Made by a program: the position numbers and the translations under genes
Notes under the pieces: generated by a model
Seen by the model: only the letters and a program-made list of their open reading frames with translations
What the model was told of the DNA's origin: nothing
Database searches by the model: none
DNA from: Paenibacillus lactis
GTDB lineage: Bacteria > Bacillota > Bacilli > Paenibacillales > Paenibacillaceae
Reading direction: 5' to 3'
Assembly: GCF_017873605.1 (NCBI RefSeq)
Contig: NZ_JAGGKI010000014.1
Location: 62,001-126,000 of the forward strand
Length of the DNA: 64,000 nt
In this document: positions 51,923-61,680 of the stretch, piece after piece
Position numbering within the stretch: position 1 is the stretch's first letter
Layout: every line of letters begins with the position of its first letter

Positions 51923-53110
51923 CTACCTCGGCTCATTTCCGGCAAGCCTTTTGCTCACAAAGATCATGGCAATGGACAGGCCTAGAAAATACAAAGGCAT
52001 CATCATTAACGAACCATTGTGAAGAACGCTCATGCCCGTGGTGATCAGGCTGACGACAACGTAATAACCCAATCCGAAGATCGCTCCTGCAGTGCCGAGC
52101 ACATCTGGATAAGACGTAAGCGCCAGACTTAGGCAATTGGGTATCGCCATTCCGATCCCGAGCAGAAGAACGAAAATACATGCTACCATAAGCACAAGAT
52201 CAAAGAAGGAGACCTTGATGCCGGTAGCCGCAAGTGCTGTAAGACCAAGAGCTCCCACCATCGTAAAGAGCGTGCCAATCACGATAATTTGCTCAGCCTG
52301 GAGCCTTTTCAGCAGTCTTTTCGACAGCATGGCACCCATTATAGATGAGAGCGCAACAAAGATGCCGAAGAAACCAAACCTGCCGGGACTCATCTGAAAA
52401 AACTCAATAAAAATAAACGGGGCCTCCGCATAATAACTGAATAATATGCCGTTCGTTGCTCCAATGAGAAACCCGAATCCCCATACGTTACGGTCGAAGA
52501 GCAGACGCTTGGCAACGGATAGGGTGTTTATCTTGGAAGCAGCCGTCACTCTGGTCTCAGGCAGAGAAGTCCATGTATAGGCCCAAATGGCTGCGCTCAT
52601 CAGAACGAGCGTCAAGAATACCCCTCTGAAACCTAACAATTGATCTACCCATCCGCCAATAAGAGGCCCTAGGGCAGGCGTAAACGCAAGCACTGCTGAT
52701 ATTTGGGCAAATACCGCATGACGCTTGGCTCCATCGATACTCTCGCGCAAAATGGTCTGCGTGACGACAGAACCGGTGCTGGCACCGAATGCCTGAACGA
52801 ATCGACTCGCGAATAGCCATTCGACTGAGCCTGACAGATAACAGCCCAAGCTGCCGATCCCATAAACCAGGATGCCCCACAGCATGGCCGGCCGCCGTCC
52901 GATGGAGTCGGAAAGCCTTCCCCAGCAAAAAACGCCGAGCGCAAAACCCAGAAAGTAAATGCTGAGCGTTAGCTGGACCGCATTATTGCTAGCGCCCAAT
53001 TGATGGGCAATGTCCGGTAATGAAGGTGTATATATCGTTTCACTGATCTGTGGAAAACCCACCAGGATCATGAACAACCATATGGAAGGAGTTGAGATTT
53101 TTCTTTGCAC
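51923..53110 (-). CDS. MFS multidrug exporter (Bcr/CflA family)
   Basis: About 395 residues with twelve membrane helices. Bcr/CflA marks are the first-helix ETIYTPSLPDIAHQLGAS, motif A GRLSDSIGRRPAMLWG and AFGASTGSVVTQTILRESID in helix 4-5. It probably expels drugs by proton antiport. I chose GTG 53110, nine bases after AAGGGGG; an in-frame ATG at 53131 lies upstream of that ribosome site and has none of its own. Single-gene transcript. Confidence 0.92.
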   Translation of the reverse strand: MQRKISTPSIWLFMILVGFPQISETIYTPSLPDIAHQLGASNNAVQLTLSIYFLGFALGVFCWGRLSDSIGRRPAMLWGILVYGIGSLGCYLSGSVEWLFASRFVQAFGASTGSVVTQTILRESIDGAKRHAVFAQISAVLAFTPALGPLIGGWVDQLLGFRGVFLTLVLMSAAIWAYTWTSLPETRVTAASKINTLSVAKRLLFDRNVWGFGFLIGATNGILFSYYAEAPFIFIEFFQMSPGRFGFFGIFVALSSIMGAMLSKRLLKRLQAEQIIVIGTLFTMVGALGLTALAATGIKVSFFDLVLMVACIFVLLLGIGMAIPNCLSLALTSYPDVLGTAGAIFGLGYYVVVSLITTGMSVLHNGSLMMMPLYFLGLSIAMIFVSKRLAGNEPR

Positions 53111-53336
53111 AGCTAATATCCCCCTTATCATTCAAAAATCTCAAGTTCGCTGGCAAAGAAATTACGGGATCGGGGGTTTGCACTTCGTTAGTCTTGCGAA
53201 TGAAAGCATGAACGGTCACCTTTTTTTCTGGAATAAGGGGGTTAGGGGGTTATATCTACCGAGTATTGCAGCAAACACGGAAACGTTTGACACCACCGCC
53301 AAACCTATGTACAGTAATAGTCAATAGAATAGGAAG

Positions 53337-53425
53337 TCCACTAGGGGAGCCGTCAGCGGCTGAGACAAGAGCGTATCTTGGACCCTTTGAACCTGATCTA
53401 GTTCGTACTAGCGTAGGAAAGTGGA
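53337..53425 (+). promoter_or_regulatory. TPP riboswitch (THI box)
   Basis: All conserved blocks are present: closing stem TCCAC/GTGGA, AGGGGAGCC, GGCTGAGACA, GACCCTTTGAACCTGATCTAG, and GCGTAGGAAAG. It binds thiamine pyrophosphate and shuts off the downstream tenA-thiM-thiD-thiE operon, probably through the terminator at 53485. Confidence 0.95.
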
Positions 53426-53484
53426 GCCTTCACGGATAGAGTCCTTTTTGCGCCTGCTTCTTCCGGGCAAGAGGACTATTGCTG

Positions 53485-53517
53485 AAGCCGCTCCGTTTTT
53501 CGGGGCGGCTTTGTTTG
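53485..53517 (+). terminator. Riboswitch-controlled terminator
   Basis: Stem AAGCCGCTCCG/CGGGGCGGCTT with TTTTT loop and TTGTTTGT tail, 60 bases after the TPP aptamer. An upstream GAGTCC/GGACT pairing (53440-53477) may form the alternative structure. Confidence 0.7.
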
Positions 53518-53591
53518 TCATGCTCCGAAGAACGTAAATTTTCTGCATCTTCGTTGCCCAGCACGATAGCGCACGAGTACGAGCTAGCAGC

Positions 53592-53820
53592 ATGCAAGGT
53601 TGCCATATGCCGTGCATAAAGGGTTGGCCGTGTACATAAAGGGTTGCCGGATATACACATGTAGCCGGGTACAACGGCTGCCGGATCTGCAAAGTTTCCC
53701 GGATGCAACCGTTGCTGATATGAAAAGGATGCACGGTATGCGTAGGTTTGCGGGACATGCAATGGATGCTTGGCTGCCAATGCCAGGATTGCCCGGATTA
53801 CCGGGATTGCCGGGTCGCTA
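53592..53820. repeat. Degenerate tandem repeat in the thiamine operon leader
   Basis: Units of the type GTGCATAAAGGGTTGCCGGA recur every 22-26 bases and decay into GGATTGCCCGGATTACCGGG. The tract lies between the riboswitch terminator and tenA, so it is transcribed when the switch is open. No gene is seen here. Confidence 0.65.
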
Positions 53821-53865
53821 GGAGGACTTCCTGCTCTTCATTTCAAGATGGAGGTGGGGAAAACC

Positions 53866-54570
53866 ATGACGTTTACTCAAGAGCTTCGCCAGCAGGCGGA
53901 CGGAATTTTCGAGGCGATCATAAACCATCCCTTCGTGCGGGGAATTGCCGCCGGGAAGCTGGACAGCGAACAGCTGATTCACTATGTGAAGCAGGACTTC
54001 GAGTATTTGAATGCCTACATTCGCATTTATGGCGTCGCCATATCCAAGTGCACGAGGCGGGAGGATATGGCGGCGTTCAACGAACAGATTGCGTTTATCC
54101 TCAACAGCGAGGTGCATCCGCATCAAAATTTCTGCTCGGTCGCGGGAGTGAACTATGAGCAGCTCCAGGGCTACCCTCTTGCCCCGTCTGCGCACCATTA
54201 CATCCGTCACATGCTGACCGTTGCGCACGAGGGAACCCTCGGCGAAATTATGGCGGTCCTGCTTCCTTGTCCGTGGACGTATTATGAGATCGGCCGCAGA
54301 CTGCTGGATGAAGTTAAGCCGGATCGCACCCATCCGTTCCATGAATGGATTCATTTTTACGGGAATCGAGGGGAGGATGCGGCAGGGAAGTTCCTTGGCC
54401 GTGTGGATGCGTGGGCGGAAGGAGCGACGATGAAGGAGCGCGAGCGGATGCGCGAGCATTTCATGCTGAGCTGCCAGCTGGAGTATATGTTCTGGGACAT
54501 GGCTTACAAGCAGGAGGAATGGCCCGTGCCGTTCCAGCCGTTGGTCGATGCCAAGGGGTATGGGCGCTGA
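53866..54570 (+). CDS. tenA: aminopyrimidine aminohydrolase / thiaminase II
   Basis: A 234-residue all-helical TenA protein. Family marks are FVRGIAAGKLDSEQLIHYVKQD, DFEYLNAYIRIYGVA and the catalytic Cys in VLLPCPWTYYEIG, with YSxWI-like HPFHEWIHFY. It hydrolyses aminopyrimidines from degraded thiamine so that HMP can be salvaged. ATG 53866 follows GGAGGTGGGG. First gene of the riboswitch operon. Confidence 0.94.
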   Translation: MTFTQELRQQADGIFEAIINHPFVRGIAAGKLDSEQLIHYVKQDFEYLNAYIRIYGVAISKCTRREDMAAFNEQIAFILNSEVHPHQNFCSVAGVNYEQLQGYPLAPSAHHYIRHMLTVAHEGTLGEIMAVLLPCPWTYYEIGRRLLDEVKPDRTHPFHEWIHFYGNRGEDAAGKFLGRVDAWAEGATMKERERMREHFMLSCQLEYMFWDMAYKQEEWPVPFQPLVDAKGYGR

Positions 54571-54717
54571 GCATTTGAGTTATGGGACAGACAGGGGTTA
54601 CGAAAGGTCATGCATTTTGAGAATGAATCAGAATTCGGGTTGAGATGAGATTATGGGTTTCATATGTCGTATGTCATATGCCAAAAACCAAGAAAAGAAT
54701 GGGAAAGGATGATGGCA

Positions 54718-55569
54718 ATGAGCGGAAATACATGGGATTCGGAGCTTGCGGGGCTTTTAACGAAGGTGCAGCAGCAGAAGCCTCTTGTCCATAACATGAC
54801 CAATGTGGTGGTTACGAATTTTACGGCCAACGGCTTATACGCGCTGGGCGCGTCGCCGGTAATGGCATTTTCCCCCGACGAGGTGGCGGATATGGCCCAA
54901 ATTGCCGGAGCGCTCGTGCTCAACATCGGCACGTTGTCCCGCGAACAAGTGGATGCGATGATCATTGCCGGGCAATCTGCCAATACGCATCGCGTCCCGG
55001 TTCTCCTCGATCCGGTAGGAGCGGGGGCCACGCCGTTTCGGACCGATTCGGCCCTGCGGATCATGCGTGAAGTGAAGGTTTCCCTGGTGCGGGGCAATGC
55101 GGCCGAGGTTGCCAATCTGATCGGCGAAGTCCGGGTGATCAAGGGGGTCGATGCAGACGACTCTGCGTCCGGCGGGAACTTGGAGCTGGCGCTGCGGGCT
55201 GCACAGCGGCTAAATACGGTGGTGGCCATTACGGGAGAGGAGGACGTGATCAGCGATGGTGTTTCGGCGCGAATCATACGCGGCGGGCATGCGATGCTGA
55301 CGAAAGTAACCGGAGCGGGCTGCCTGCTCACGTCCGTGCTCGGGGCCTTCGCCGCTGTGGAGCCGGATTTGCTGCTGGCGGGGACGGCTGGCCTTGCCTT
55401 CTATGGGGCAGCAGCCGCCCGCGCGGCCGAGCAAACGGCCGGACTCGGGCCGGGCAGCTTCCAGATCGCCTTCTTGGATGAGCTTGCAAAGCTCCACTCC
55501 GGTTCGCTCGAAGGGCACGCGTCGGTCCGCGAAGCGGACATCCTGACGGAAGGGAGCGTGTCCCGATGA
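54718..55569 (+). CDS. thiM: hydroxyethylthiazole kinase
   Basis: A 283-residue ribokinase-fold kinase that phosphorylates 4-methyl-5-hydroxyethylthiazole. Visible are [46 protein letters not shown] and the ATP/catalytic segment [17 protein letters not shown] with the conserved Cys. ATG 54718 has the best spacing from GGGAAAGG among several in-frame ATGs at 54709-54718. It overlaps thiD by four bases. Confidence 0.95.
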   Translation: MSGNTWDSELAGLLTKVQQQKPLVHNMTNVVVTNFTANGLYALGASPVMAFSPDEVADMAQIAGALVLNIGTLSREQVDAMIIAGQSANTHRVPVLLDPVGAGATPFRTDSALRIMREVKVSLVRGNAAEVANLIGEVRVIKGVDADDSASGGNLELALRAAQRLNTVVAITGEEDVISDGVSARIIRGGHAMLTKVTGAGCLLTSVLGAFAAVEPDLLLAGTAGLAFYGAAAARAAEQTAGLGPGSFQIAFLDELAKLHSGSLEGHASVREADILTEGSVSR

Positions 55570-56399
55570 CAGACGCGCGGATTCCGAGAGCGCTGACGAT
55601 TGCCGGGTCCGACAGCGGGGGCGGCGCAGGTATTCAAGCGGATCTGAAGACGTTCCAGGAGCTGGGCGTATTCGGCATGTCGGCATTGACTGCAGTAACG
55701 GTGCAGAATACATTGGGCGTCCATGGCGTCTATCCGCTCCCGCCGGAAGCGGCGGCGGAGCAGATCGAGGCGGTGGGCGGCGATATCGGCGTGGACGCCT
55801 TAAAGACCGGGATGCTGTTTCATGCGGATGTTATCCGCCTGGTCAGCGCTAAGATCCGGTCGTTTGGCTGGGAGAACGTCGTTGTCGATCCCGTGATGAT
55901 CGCCAAGGGCGGTGCGGAGCTGCTGCGTACTGAAGCGGTTGATGCACTAAAGCGGGAGCTGCTTCCCTTGGCGATGGTGGTGACGCCTAATATTCCGGAG
56001 GCGGAGGTGCTGGCGGGAATGGGAATCCGCACGAGGCATGACTGCCGGGAAGCGGCTCGCCGCATCGGCGGGCTCGGTCCGCGGATCGTCATCATCAAGG
56101 GCGGTCATGGCAGCTTCGAGGAGGATGGAGATCAGGTGGTGGATCTGGTATATGACGGCACCGGCTTTACGGAACTCAGCGCCAAGCGCGTGAACACCGT
56201 TCATACGCATGGGACCGGCTGTACGTTCTCTGCAGCCATTACGGCAGGTCTGGCCCAGGGCTTGAGCGCCTTCGATGCGATTCAGAGCGGGCGTTTATTC
56301 ATTCAAGCGGCCATTGAGGACGGATTAAACTTGGGGCAGGGACAGGGCCCGACCAATCATTGGGCATACAATCGCCGCCGTCAGGAGGTGCTGCAATGA
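55566..56399 (+). CDS. thiD: hydroxymethylpyrimidine/phosphomethylpyrimidine kinase
   Basis: A 277-residue ribokinase-fold kinase making HMP-PP. Motifs: [20 protein letters not shown] near the N-terminus, [19 protein letters not shown] and [17 protein letters not shown] with the anion hole. Start after GGGAG; four-base overlaps with both thiM and thiE show tight coupling. Confidence 0.96.
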   Translation: MTDARIPRALTIAGSDSGGGAGIQADLKTFQELGVFGMSALTAVTVQNTLGVHGVYPLPPEAAAEQIEAVGGDIGVDALKTGMLFHADVIRLVSAKIRSFGWENVVVDPVMIAKGGAELLRTEAVDALKRELLPLAMVVTPNIPEAEVLAGMGIRTRHDCREAARRIGGLGPRIVIIKGGHGSFEEDGDQVVDLVYDGTGFTELSAKRVNTVHTHGTGCTFSAAITAGLAQGLSAFDAIQSGRLFIQAAIEDGLNLGQGQGPTNHWAYNRRRQEVLQ

Positions 56400-57070
56400 C
56401 AGGCAGAGTGGCACCTGAGATGATGAGGCGGCATCTGCGGATGTACCTCGTGCTCGGCAGCGTGAACTGCATCGTCGAGCCTAGCTTGGTCGTGCAGGAG
56501 GCGTTGGCTGGAGGCGCAACCATGGTCCAATTTCGTGAGAAGGGACATGGAGCACTCAACGGGGAGCCGATGCTCCGGCTGGCTCGCCGGATCCAGGAGC
56601 AGTGCCGGCAAGCACGCGTACCCTTCATCGTCAATGACGATGTAGAGCTGGCACTGAAGCTGGACGCCGACGGCGTGCATATCGGCCAGGACGACGAATC
56701 TGCGGCTTCGGTACGTGAACGGATCGGCAACCGGATGCTGGGCGTCTCGGCGCATACGGTGGAGGAAGCCCGGCGCGCGATCCTCCATGGTGCCGATTAT
56801 CTTGGCATCGGACCGATCTATCCGACCCGCTCAAAGGATGATGCCAAGGCTGCGCAAGGCCCGGCAATTCTCCGTGAGCTGCGCGAAGCTGGAATCCGAT
56901 TGCCGATCGTTGGCATTGGCGGGATTACCGTGGAGCGCGTGGAGGAAGTGATTGGAGCGGGTGCGGATGGCGTCGCGGTGATATCCGCCGTGACGGGAGC
57001 GGCGTCGGCGCAGGAGGCTGTGGAGGCTTTTATGGGAAAGATACGCCGAGGAGCCGAAGGGATTTCTTAA
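56396..57070 (+). CDS. thiE: thiamine-phosphate synthase
   Basis: A 224-residue TIM barrel that joins HMP-PP and thiazole phosphate into thiamine phosphate. Motifs: TMVQFREKGH, PFIVNDDVELALKLDADGVH, IGQDDES, GIGPIYPTRSKDDA and VGIGGITVERVEEV. ATG 56396 overlaps the thiD stop and follows GGAGGTG. Last gene of the salvage operon; de novo genes thiC and thiG are not in this window. Confidence 0.95.
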   Translation: MTGRVAPEMMRRHLRMYLVLGSVNCIVEPSLVVQEALAGGATMVQFREKGHGALNGEPMLRLARRIQEQCRQARVPFIVNDDVELALKLDADGVHIGQDDESAASVRERIGNRMLGVSAHTVEEARRAILHGADYLGIGPIYPTRSKDDAKAAQGPAILRELREAGIRLPIVGIGGITVERVEEVIGAGADGVAVISAVTGAASAQEAVEAFMGKIRRGAEGIS

Positions 57071-57098
57071 GTTGTACGAGGATTATAAGCGGATCAAG

Positions 57099-57138
57099 AA
57101 CAAGGGTGCCGACTTTTGAGGCATCCTTGTTTGGTTTA
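57099..57138 (+). terminator. Rho-independent terminator of the thiamine operon
   Basis: Stem AACAAGGGTGCC/GGCATCCTTGTT (one wobble) with a nine-base loop and TTGGTTT tail. Confidence 0.8.
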
Positions 57139-57298
57139 CCGCTCGCTCCGTTTTCCTGTCAACAAGCCCTTTTATAGCTCCCTTCCCGTGTAACGTCCCC
57201 GTTCAGATTGCCATAGCGACCCGGATATGATATACGTAGGACGATGTACCTGCTCTACGAAGCGTGAGCTCTCCCAATAAGCTGAATAGGAGACCGGA

Positions 57299-59251
57299 AT
57301 GAATAACAGGCAAAAAGAGATTTTTCGCAACTTGTTAATGGAAACGAACCGCCAATGGCTCGTTCAGGATCTCGCGGATCAGACCGAGTGCTCGGAGAAG
57401 ACGATCCGTAACGATCTGAAGGTGATTGAAGAATATATCGTTAAGCACTCCAGTGGCCGTCTGGTGAAAAGGCCGGGACTTGGCGTCTATCTGGAGATTG
57501 GAGAAGCGGATCGGGCTGATTTGTTCCACCGTTTGTATTCCAACGAGCGTACCGGCGAGGATGAATCCGATGAGGGAAGGGTGCTGCACCTGGCATATCG
57601 GCTCTTGATGAACGCGAAGCCCGTAACCCTGCAGAGCCTGGCTTCGCCGTTTTACGTGAACAAGGCGATTATCCGACGGGATATGGACAAGATTGCGGAC
57701 TGGCTGCGAAGCTTTGATCTGAGTTTAGTGACGAAGCAGCGCGTAGGCTTCATGATTGAGGGTACGGAGAAGAACAAACGGATGGCGCTGGCGCGGCTGA
57801 ACCAATTGATCAACCGTCCGGAGTTGACGGGACAGATGATGCGTAACCAGTTTGAACCGCACGAGATTGCAGCCGTGTCCCATGAGTTGAAGGAGCTGCA
57901 AAAGCAGCATCAGCTCCGCTTCACCGATGAAACCTTTGAAAGCCTGATGCTGCATATTCTGCTCATGGTCAAACGGACCAAGCTGGGTCAGCCGATTTCG
58001 CTCTCTGATCAGGACATGGCCTTTTTGGGAAACAAAACGGAATTTGCATGGGCGACGGACTTTTTGAAGCAGCTGCAAAAACTGTTTGCCGTCCCTTTCT
58101 CCAAGGAGGAAACCGCTTATCTAACCCTGCACCTGCTTGGCGGGAAGATCCGATACACGCAGGAGAATGAGGGCGTTGGACGAAGCGATCTGGCAGACAG
58201 CCACCCCCTCTTGCCCCGCCTGGTTGAGCAGCTGACCCAGCGGATGTCGGAGCTGAATATGCTTCCTTTCTCCAGGGACCCCGTATTGCTGAACGGGTTA
58301 AAATTGCATTTGTACACGACCATGAACCGTCTTCATTATGGTCTGCCTGTGTCCAACCCGATGCTGGCTGAGATCAAAAAGATGTACCCGTATATGTTCG
58401 ATCGGGTCATTATGGCACTGGAAGAGGTAGGGGAAGCGTTCCAGCTGTATTTTCCCGAAGAGGAGGCCGCGTACTTGACGCTGCATTTTCAGGCGTCCGT
58501 GGAGCGGCTTCACCAGAATGAAAGTCACCCTCAAAAGGTGATTATCGTGTGTCATATGGGGGTAGGGATGTCCCAACTCCTTCTCGCGAAGGTGGAGCGG
58601 AGATTCCCGTCCGTGCATGTAGAGACAACGATGTCCAAAGCGGAGGTAGAGGATTATCTGGCAGCTCATGAGGTGGATCTTGTCATAACGACCGTTGATC
58701 TTCCCAAGTTAAAAATACCGCATATCCTCGTTTCCCCTCTGCTCGAGGCCAGTGACGAGCGGAAGCTGGAGCAGGCGATCCGTCGGCTTGATGAGCCGGA
58801 CGGCAGGGCGGCTGAGGAATCGGTTTTTTTGAAATATACGACACCTTTTCTCATCTTTCCTCAGCAGGAGCTAGAGCGTCCGGAACAGTTAATCTCCAAG
58901 TTTGCGCAGATGCTGGTGGACAAAGGGTATGTCCAGGCCGGGTATACGGAAAGTGTGCTGGAACGTGAGAAACTGTCTGCTACAACGATAGGAGGAGGCA
59001 TTGCCATCCCTCATGGCGGCTCGGAGTGGGTTACACAGTCCTGCATCGTTGTCGTTACTTTGAAGCAGCCGATTACCTGGGGGACCGAGAAGGTAGAGCT
59101 TGTGTTCTTGCTTGCGATCCAGCATGATGAGCGAAAAGAGATGCGGCAGCTGTTCAAGGAATTGTCGCGCATCAGTGAGCAGCCGGCACTGGTCAGTGCG
59201 TTGTCTAAGGAAACGGATGCGATACGATTGCTGAATAGGTTAAAAGGGTAA
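57299..59251 (+). CDS. PRD-containing PTS-controlled transcriptional activator (ManR/MtlR type)
   Basis: A 650-residue regulator: HTH (WLVQDLADQTECSEKTIRND), second wHTH (PVTLQSLASPFYVNKAIIRRD), PRD1 and PRD2 (His in YLTLHLLGGKIRYTQ and YLTLHFQASVERLHQN), a GatB-like EIIB domain with CHMGVGMSQLL, and a C-terminal EIIA with IAIPHGGSEW. Domain order and length match B. subtilis ManR. Phosphorylation by the PTS tunes its activity. It precedes the EIIBCA gene and should activate it. AGGAG supports the start. ManR identity is likely by context; MtlR-like alternatives cannot be ruled out. Confidence 0.92.
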   Translation: MNNRQKEIFRNLLMETNRQWLVQDLADQTECSEKTIRNDLKVIEEYIVKHSSGRLVKRPGLGVYLEIGEADRADLFHRLYSNERTGEDESDEGRVLHLAYRLLMNAKPVTLQSLASPFYVNKAIIRRDMDKIADWLRSFDLSLVTKQRVGFMIEGTEKNKRMALARLNQLINRPELTGQMMRNQFEPHEIAAVSHELKELQKQHQLRFTDETFESLMLHILLMVKRTKLGQPISLSDQDMAFLGNKTEFAWATDFLKQLQKLFAVPFSKEETAYLTLHLLGGKIRYTQENEGVGRSDLADSHPLLPRLVEQLTQRMSELNMLPFSRDPVLLNGLKLHLYTTMNRLHYGLPVSNPMLAEIKKMYPYMFDRVIMALEEVGEAFQLYFPEEEAAYLTLHFQASVERLHQNESHPQKVIIVCHMGVGMSQLLLAKVERRFPSVHVETTMSKAEVEDYLAAHEVDLVITTVDLPKLKIPHILVSPLLEASDERKLEQAIRRLDEPDGRAAEESVFLKYTTPFLIFPQQELERPEQLISKFAQMLVDKGYVQAGYTESVLEREKLSATTIGGGIAIPHGGSEWVTQSCIVVVTLKQPITWGTEKVELVFLLAIQHDERKEMRQLFKELSRISEQPALVSALSKETDAIRLLNRLKG

Positions 59252-59278
59252 CATGAATGGTAGAAACGGTGATGATCA

Positions 59279-59308
59279 AGCAGGACGGCATACGTCCTGC
59301 TTTTTACA
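59279..59308 (+). terminator. Rho-independent terminator after the PRD regulator
   Basis: Stem AGCAGGACG/CGTCCTGCT with a GCATA loop and five Ts. The PTS gene therefore has its own promoter. Confidence 0.85.
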
Positions 59309-59428
59309 TTTTTCAGGATGCTGCAAAGCGTTTGGGATAAGCATCGTTGCATAGGCCCGTTTTGAGGGATATTTTGCTTGCGAAATAAATCCGTTTTTTC
59401 CGGAAGTTCCGGTAATAAGTTCATCCGA

Positions 59429-59442
59429 TAACAGCGCTTTCA
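59429..59442 (-). promoter_or_regulatory. cre-like site upstream of the PTS gene
   Basis: Read on the minus strand TGAAAGCGCTGTTA, one change from the cre consensus. It sits just before a TATAAA -10-like box (59453-59458) that lacks a good -35, consistent with activator dependence plus catabolite control. Confidence 0.55.
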
Positions 59443-59496
59443 GCGTGTACACTATAAATGTAAGCGGGAACATGACAGCGAAGGAGAATGACGAAC

Positions 59497-61503
59497 ATGA
59501 AAATACTAGCGATTACTTCATGTCCTAACGGAATTGCACATACCTATATGGCCGCCGAGAATCTGCAGAAGGCAGGCGCGAAGCTTGGCGTTGAGATGAA
59601 AGTCGAGACTCAAGGCTCCATCGGCGTAGAGAATCAATTCACGGAGCAGGATATCCGTGAAGCCGACGGTATTATTATTGCAGCGGATAAGACGGTGGTG
59701 AAGGACCGGTTTGTGGGTAAAAAACTGCTTGTCGTCGGGGTGCAGGACGGTATCCGTCGTCCGGAAGAGCTGATCCAACGGATGATGAAAGGGGATGTGC
59801 CCGTCTATCAGGCACAGTCCAAGTCAGCTGAAGATACGACAGGGGAGAAGAAACCTAAACAAAATCCGATTTACCGACACTTGATGAACGGCGTATCCTA
59901 TATGGTGCCGTTTATCGTGATCGGTGGGCTGCTCATCGCAATCGCACTGACGATGGGCGGCGTGAAGACGCCGGGTGGTTTGGTTATACCGGATGATTCG
60001 ATCTGGAAAACGATTGAAAGTATCGGCGCGGCTGCGTTTACCTTCATGGTTCCGATCCTTGCCGGATTTATCGCCATGAGTATTGCGGACAGGCCGGGCC
60101 TTGCGCCAGGTATGGTCGGCGGGTTCATTGCCGCGAACGGCAGCTTTTATGGAAGTGAAGCAGGGGCTGGATTCATCGGGGGGATTATAGCCGGCTTCCT
60201 GGCGGGTTATGTTGCACTTGCTATTAAAAAGATCAAGGTTCCTCGGTCGTTGCAGCCGATTATGCCCATTATCGTTATCCCGGTACTGGCTTCACTGGTC
60301 GTAGGGTTAATCTTCGTCTTTGTGATCGGAGCTCCGGTTGCGGATCTGTTTGAGGCATTGACCGTTTGGCTCGCGGGAATGCAGGGTACAAGTTCGATTC
60401 TGCTCGCGCTTATTCTGGGCGCGATGATTTCTTTTGACATGGGGGGGCCCGTGAATAAGGTTGCATTCCTGTTCGGCTCGGCCATGATCGGGGAAGGAAA
60501 CTATGAGATTATGGGCCAGATTGCCGTTGCCATCTGTGTTCCTCCGATTGCAATGGGATTGGCAGCAATGATAAACAAAAGAAAGTTTACACCTTCGGAA
60601 CGTGAAGCCGGAAAGGCAACATTTACGATGGGACTGTTCGGTATTACCGAAGGAGCGATTCCATTCGCGGCGCAAGATCCTCTACGCGTCATTCCGAGTA
60701 TCATGGTCGGTTCCATGACGGGCTCGGTGATTGCCATGTTGGGCAATGTCGGTGACAGCGTAGCCCACGGCGGTCCGATTGTAGCCGTGCTCGGTGCCGT
60801 TGATCATGTGCTGATGTTCTTCTTAGCGGTCATGGTCGGCGCAGCCGTATCGGTGATCATGGTGAGCCTGCTTAAGAAAAATGTTGCGGCAGTGACTCCG
60901 GCAGTTGTTGGAGAAGGAGCAGAAGCAGTAGCAAAGCCAGCCGGAGCCGAAGCGGCCCCAGCTGCAGCCGTGGCTGCGGACGCAACCGAAGCGGCTTCAG
61001 CCAAGAACAGTAACGGTACAACGACGGAAGCATCTCCTATCCGCGTTGAGAAATTGACGGATATCGTAACACCGGATCTCATTAACCTGAATCTGGCCGG
61101 TACGACACAGGATGCTGTTATCGACGAAATGATTGCTGTATTGGAGCGGAATGGGGCGGTCAGAGCTGACGGTGATTTTAAACAGGCCATATTAGCCCGG
61201 GAACAAGAAAGCTCCACCGGCATCGGCATGAATATTGCGATTCCTCACGGTAAATCGGAAGCTGTCCTGAAACCAAGCGTGGTCTTTGGTATTCAGCGGG
61301 ATGGTGTCGACTGGAAGAGTCTCGACGGCAGCGAAGCCAAATTGATCTTTATGATTGCCGTGCCGCGCAATAGTAAACAAAATGCGCATTTGAAAGTGCT
61401 GCAGATGCTGTCCCGTAAGCTGATGGACGATGATTTCCGAGAAGCGCTCTTGGCGGTGACATCGAAGGAAGAGGCCTATCGATTGCTCGATCAGGTGCAA
61501 TAA
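59497..61503 (+). CDS. PTS fructose/mannose-family EIIBCA permease (ManP-like)
   Basis: A 668-residue transporter. Order: EIIB-Fru (MKILAITSCPNGIAHTYMAA, phospho-Cys9), EIIC with about eight to ten membrane helices (YMVPFIVIGGLLIAIALTMG to HVLMFFLAVMVGAAV), an Ala/Glu-rich linker (about 465-510), then EIIA-Fru with the phospho-His in IAIPHGKSEAV. The B-C-A order is that of B. subtilis ManP; FruA is A-B-C. It imports and phosphorylates mannose or fructose. ATG 59497 is used because the ATG at 59488 is too close to AAGGAG. No manA follows. Confidence 0.93.
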   Translation: MKILAITSCPNGIAHTYMAAENLQKAGAKLGVEMKVETQGSIGVENQFTEQDIREADGIIIAADKTVVKDRFVGKKLLVVGVQDGIRRPEELIQRMMKGDVPVYQAQSKSAEDTTGEKKPKQNPIYRHLMNGVSYMVPFIVIGGLLIAIALTMGGVKTPGGLVIPDDSIWKTIESIGAAAFTFMVPILAGFIAMSIADRPGLAPGMVGGFIAANGSFYGSEAGAGFIGGIIAGFLAGYVALAIKKIKVPRSLQPIMPIIVIPVLASLVVGLIFVFVIGAPVADLFEALTVWLAGMQGTSSILLALILGAMISFDMGGPVNKVAFLFGSAMIGEGNYEIMGQIAVAICVPPIAMGLAAMINKRKFTPSEREAGKATFTMGLFGITEGAIPFAAQDPLRVIPSIMVGSMTGSVIAMLGNVGDSVAHGGPIVAVLGAVDHVLMFFLAVMVGAAVSVIMVSLLKKNVAAVTPAVVGEGAEAVAKPAGAEAAPAAAVAADATEAASAKNSNGTTTEASPIRVEKLTDIVTPDLINLNLAGTTQDAVIDEMIAVLERNGAVRADGDFKQAILAREQESSTGIGMNIAIPHGKSEAVLKPSVVFGIQRDGVDWKSLDGSEAKLIFMIAVPRNSKQNAHLKVLQMLSRKLMDDDFREALLAVTSKEEAYRLLDQVQ

Positions 61504-61608
61504 TTCAAGACGCTAGAATGACTTTACCTGGCCATTGGTTGGGTGGGCAGCAGCCCAAGGAGCTTGGTTTAAGCAAAAAATTAATGGCTGTCGTTAGACA
61601 GCGATGAA

Positions 61609-61646
61609 AGGGCCGGCCATCGGTAAAAGATGGGCCGGTTCTTTAT
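61609..61646 (+). terminator. Rho-independent terminator after the PTS gene
   Basis: Stem CCGGCCATC/GATGGGCCGG with one bulge, then TTCTTTATT. Confidence 0.7.
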
Positions 61647-61653
61647 TGATTAA

Positions 61654-61671
61654 TTAGTACGATCGTACTAA
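61654..61671. promoter_or_regulatory. TetR-type operator palindrome
   Basis: Perfect 18-bp palindrome TTAGTACGA/TCGTACTAA ending nine bases before the ATG of the adjacent TetR gene, the usual place for an autoregulatory operator. Confidence 0.8.
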
Positions 61672-61680
61672 AATATAAAC

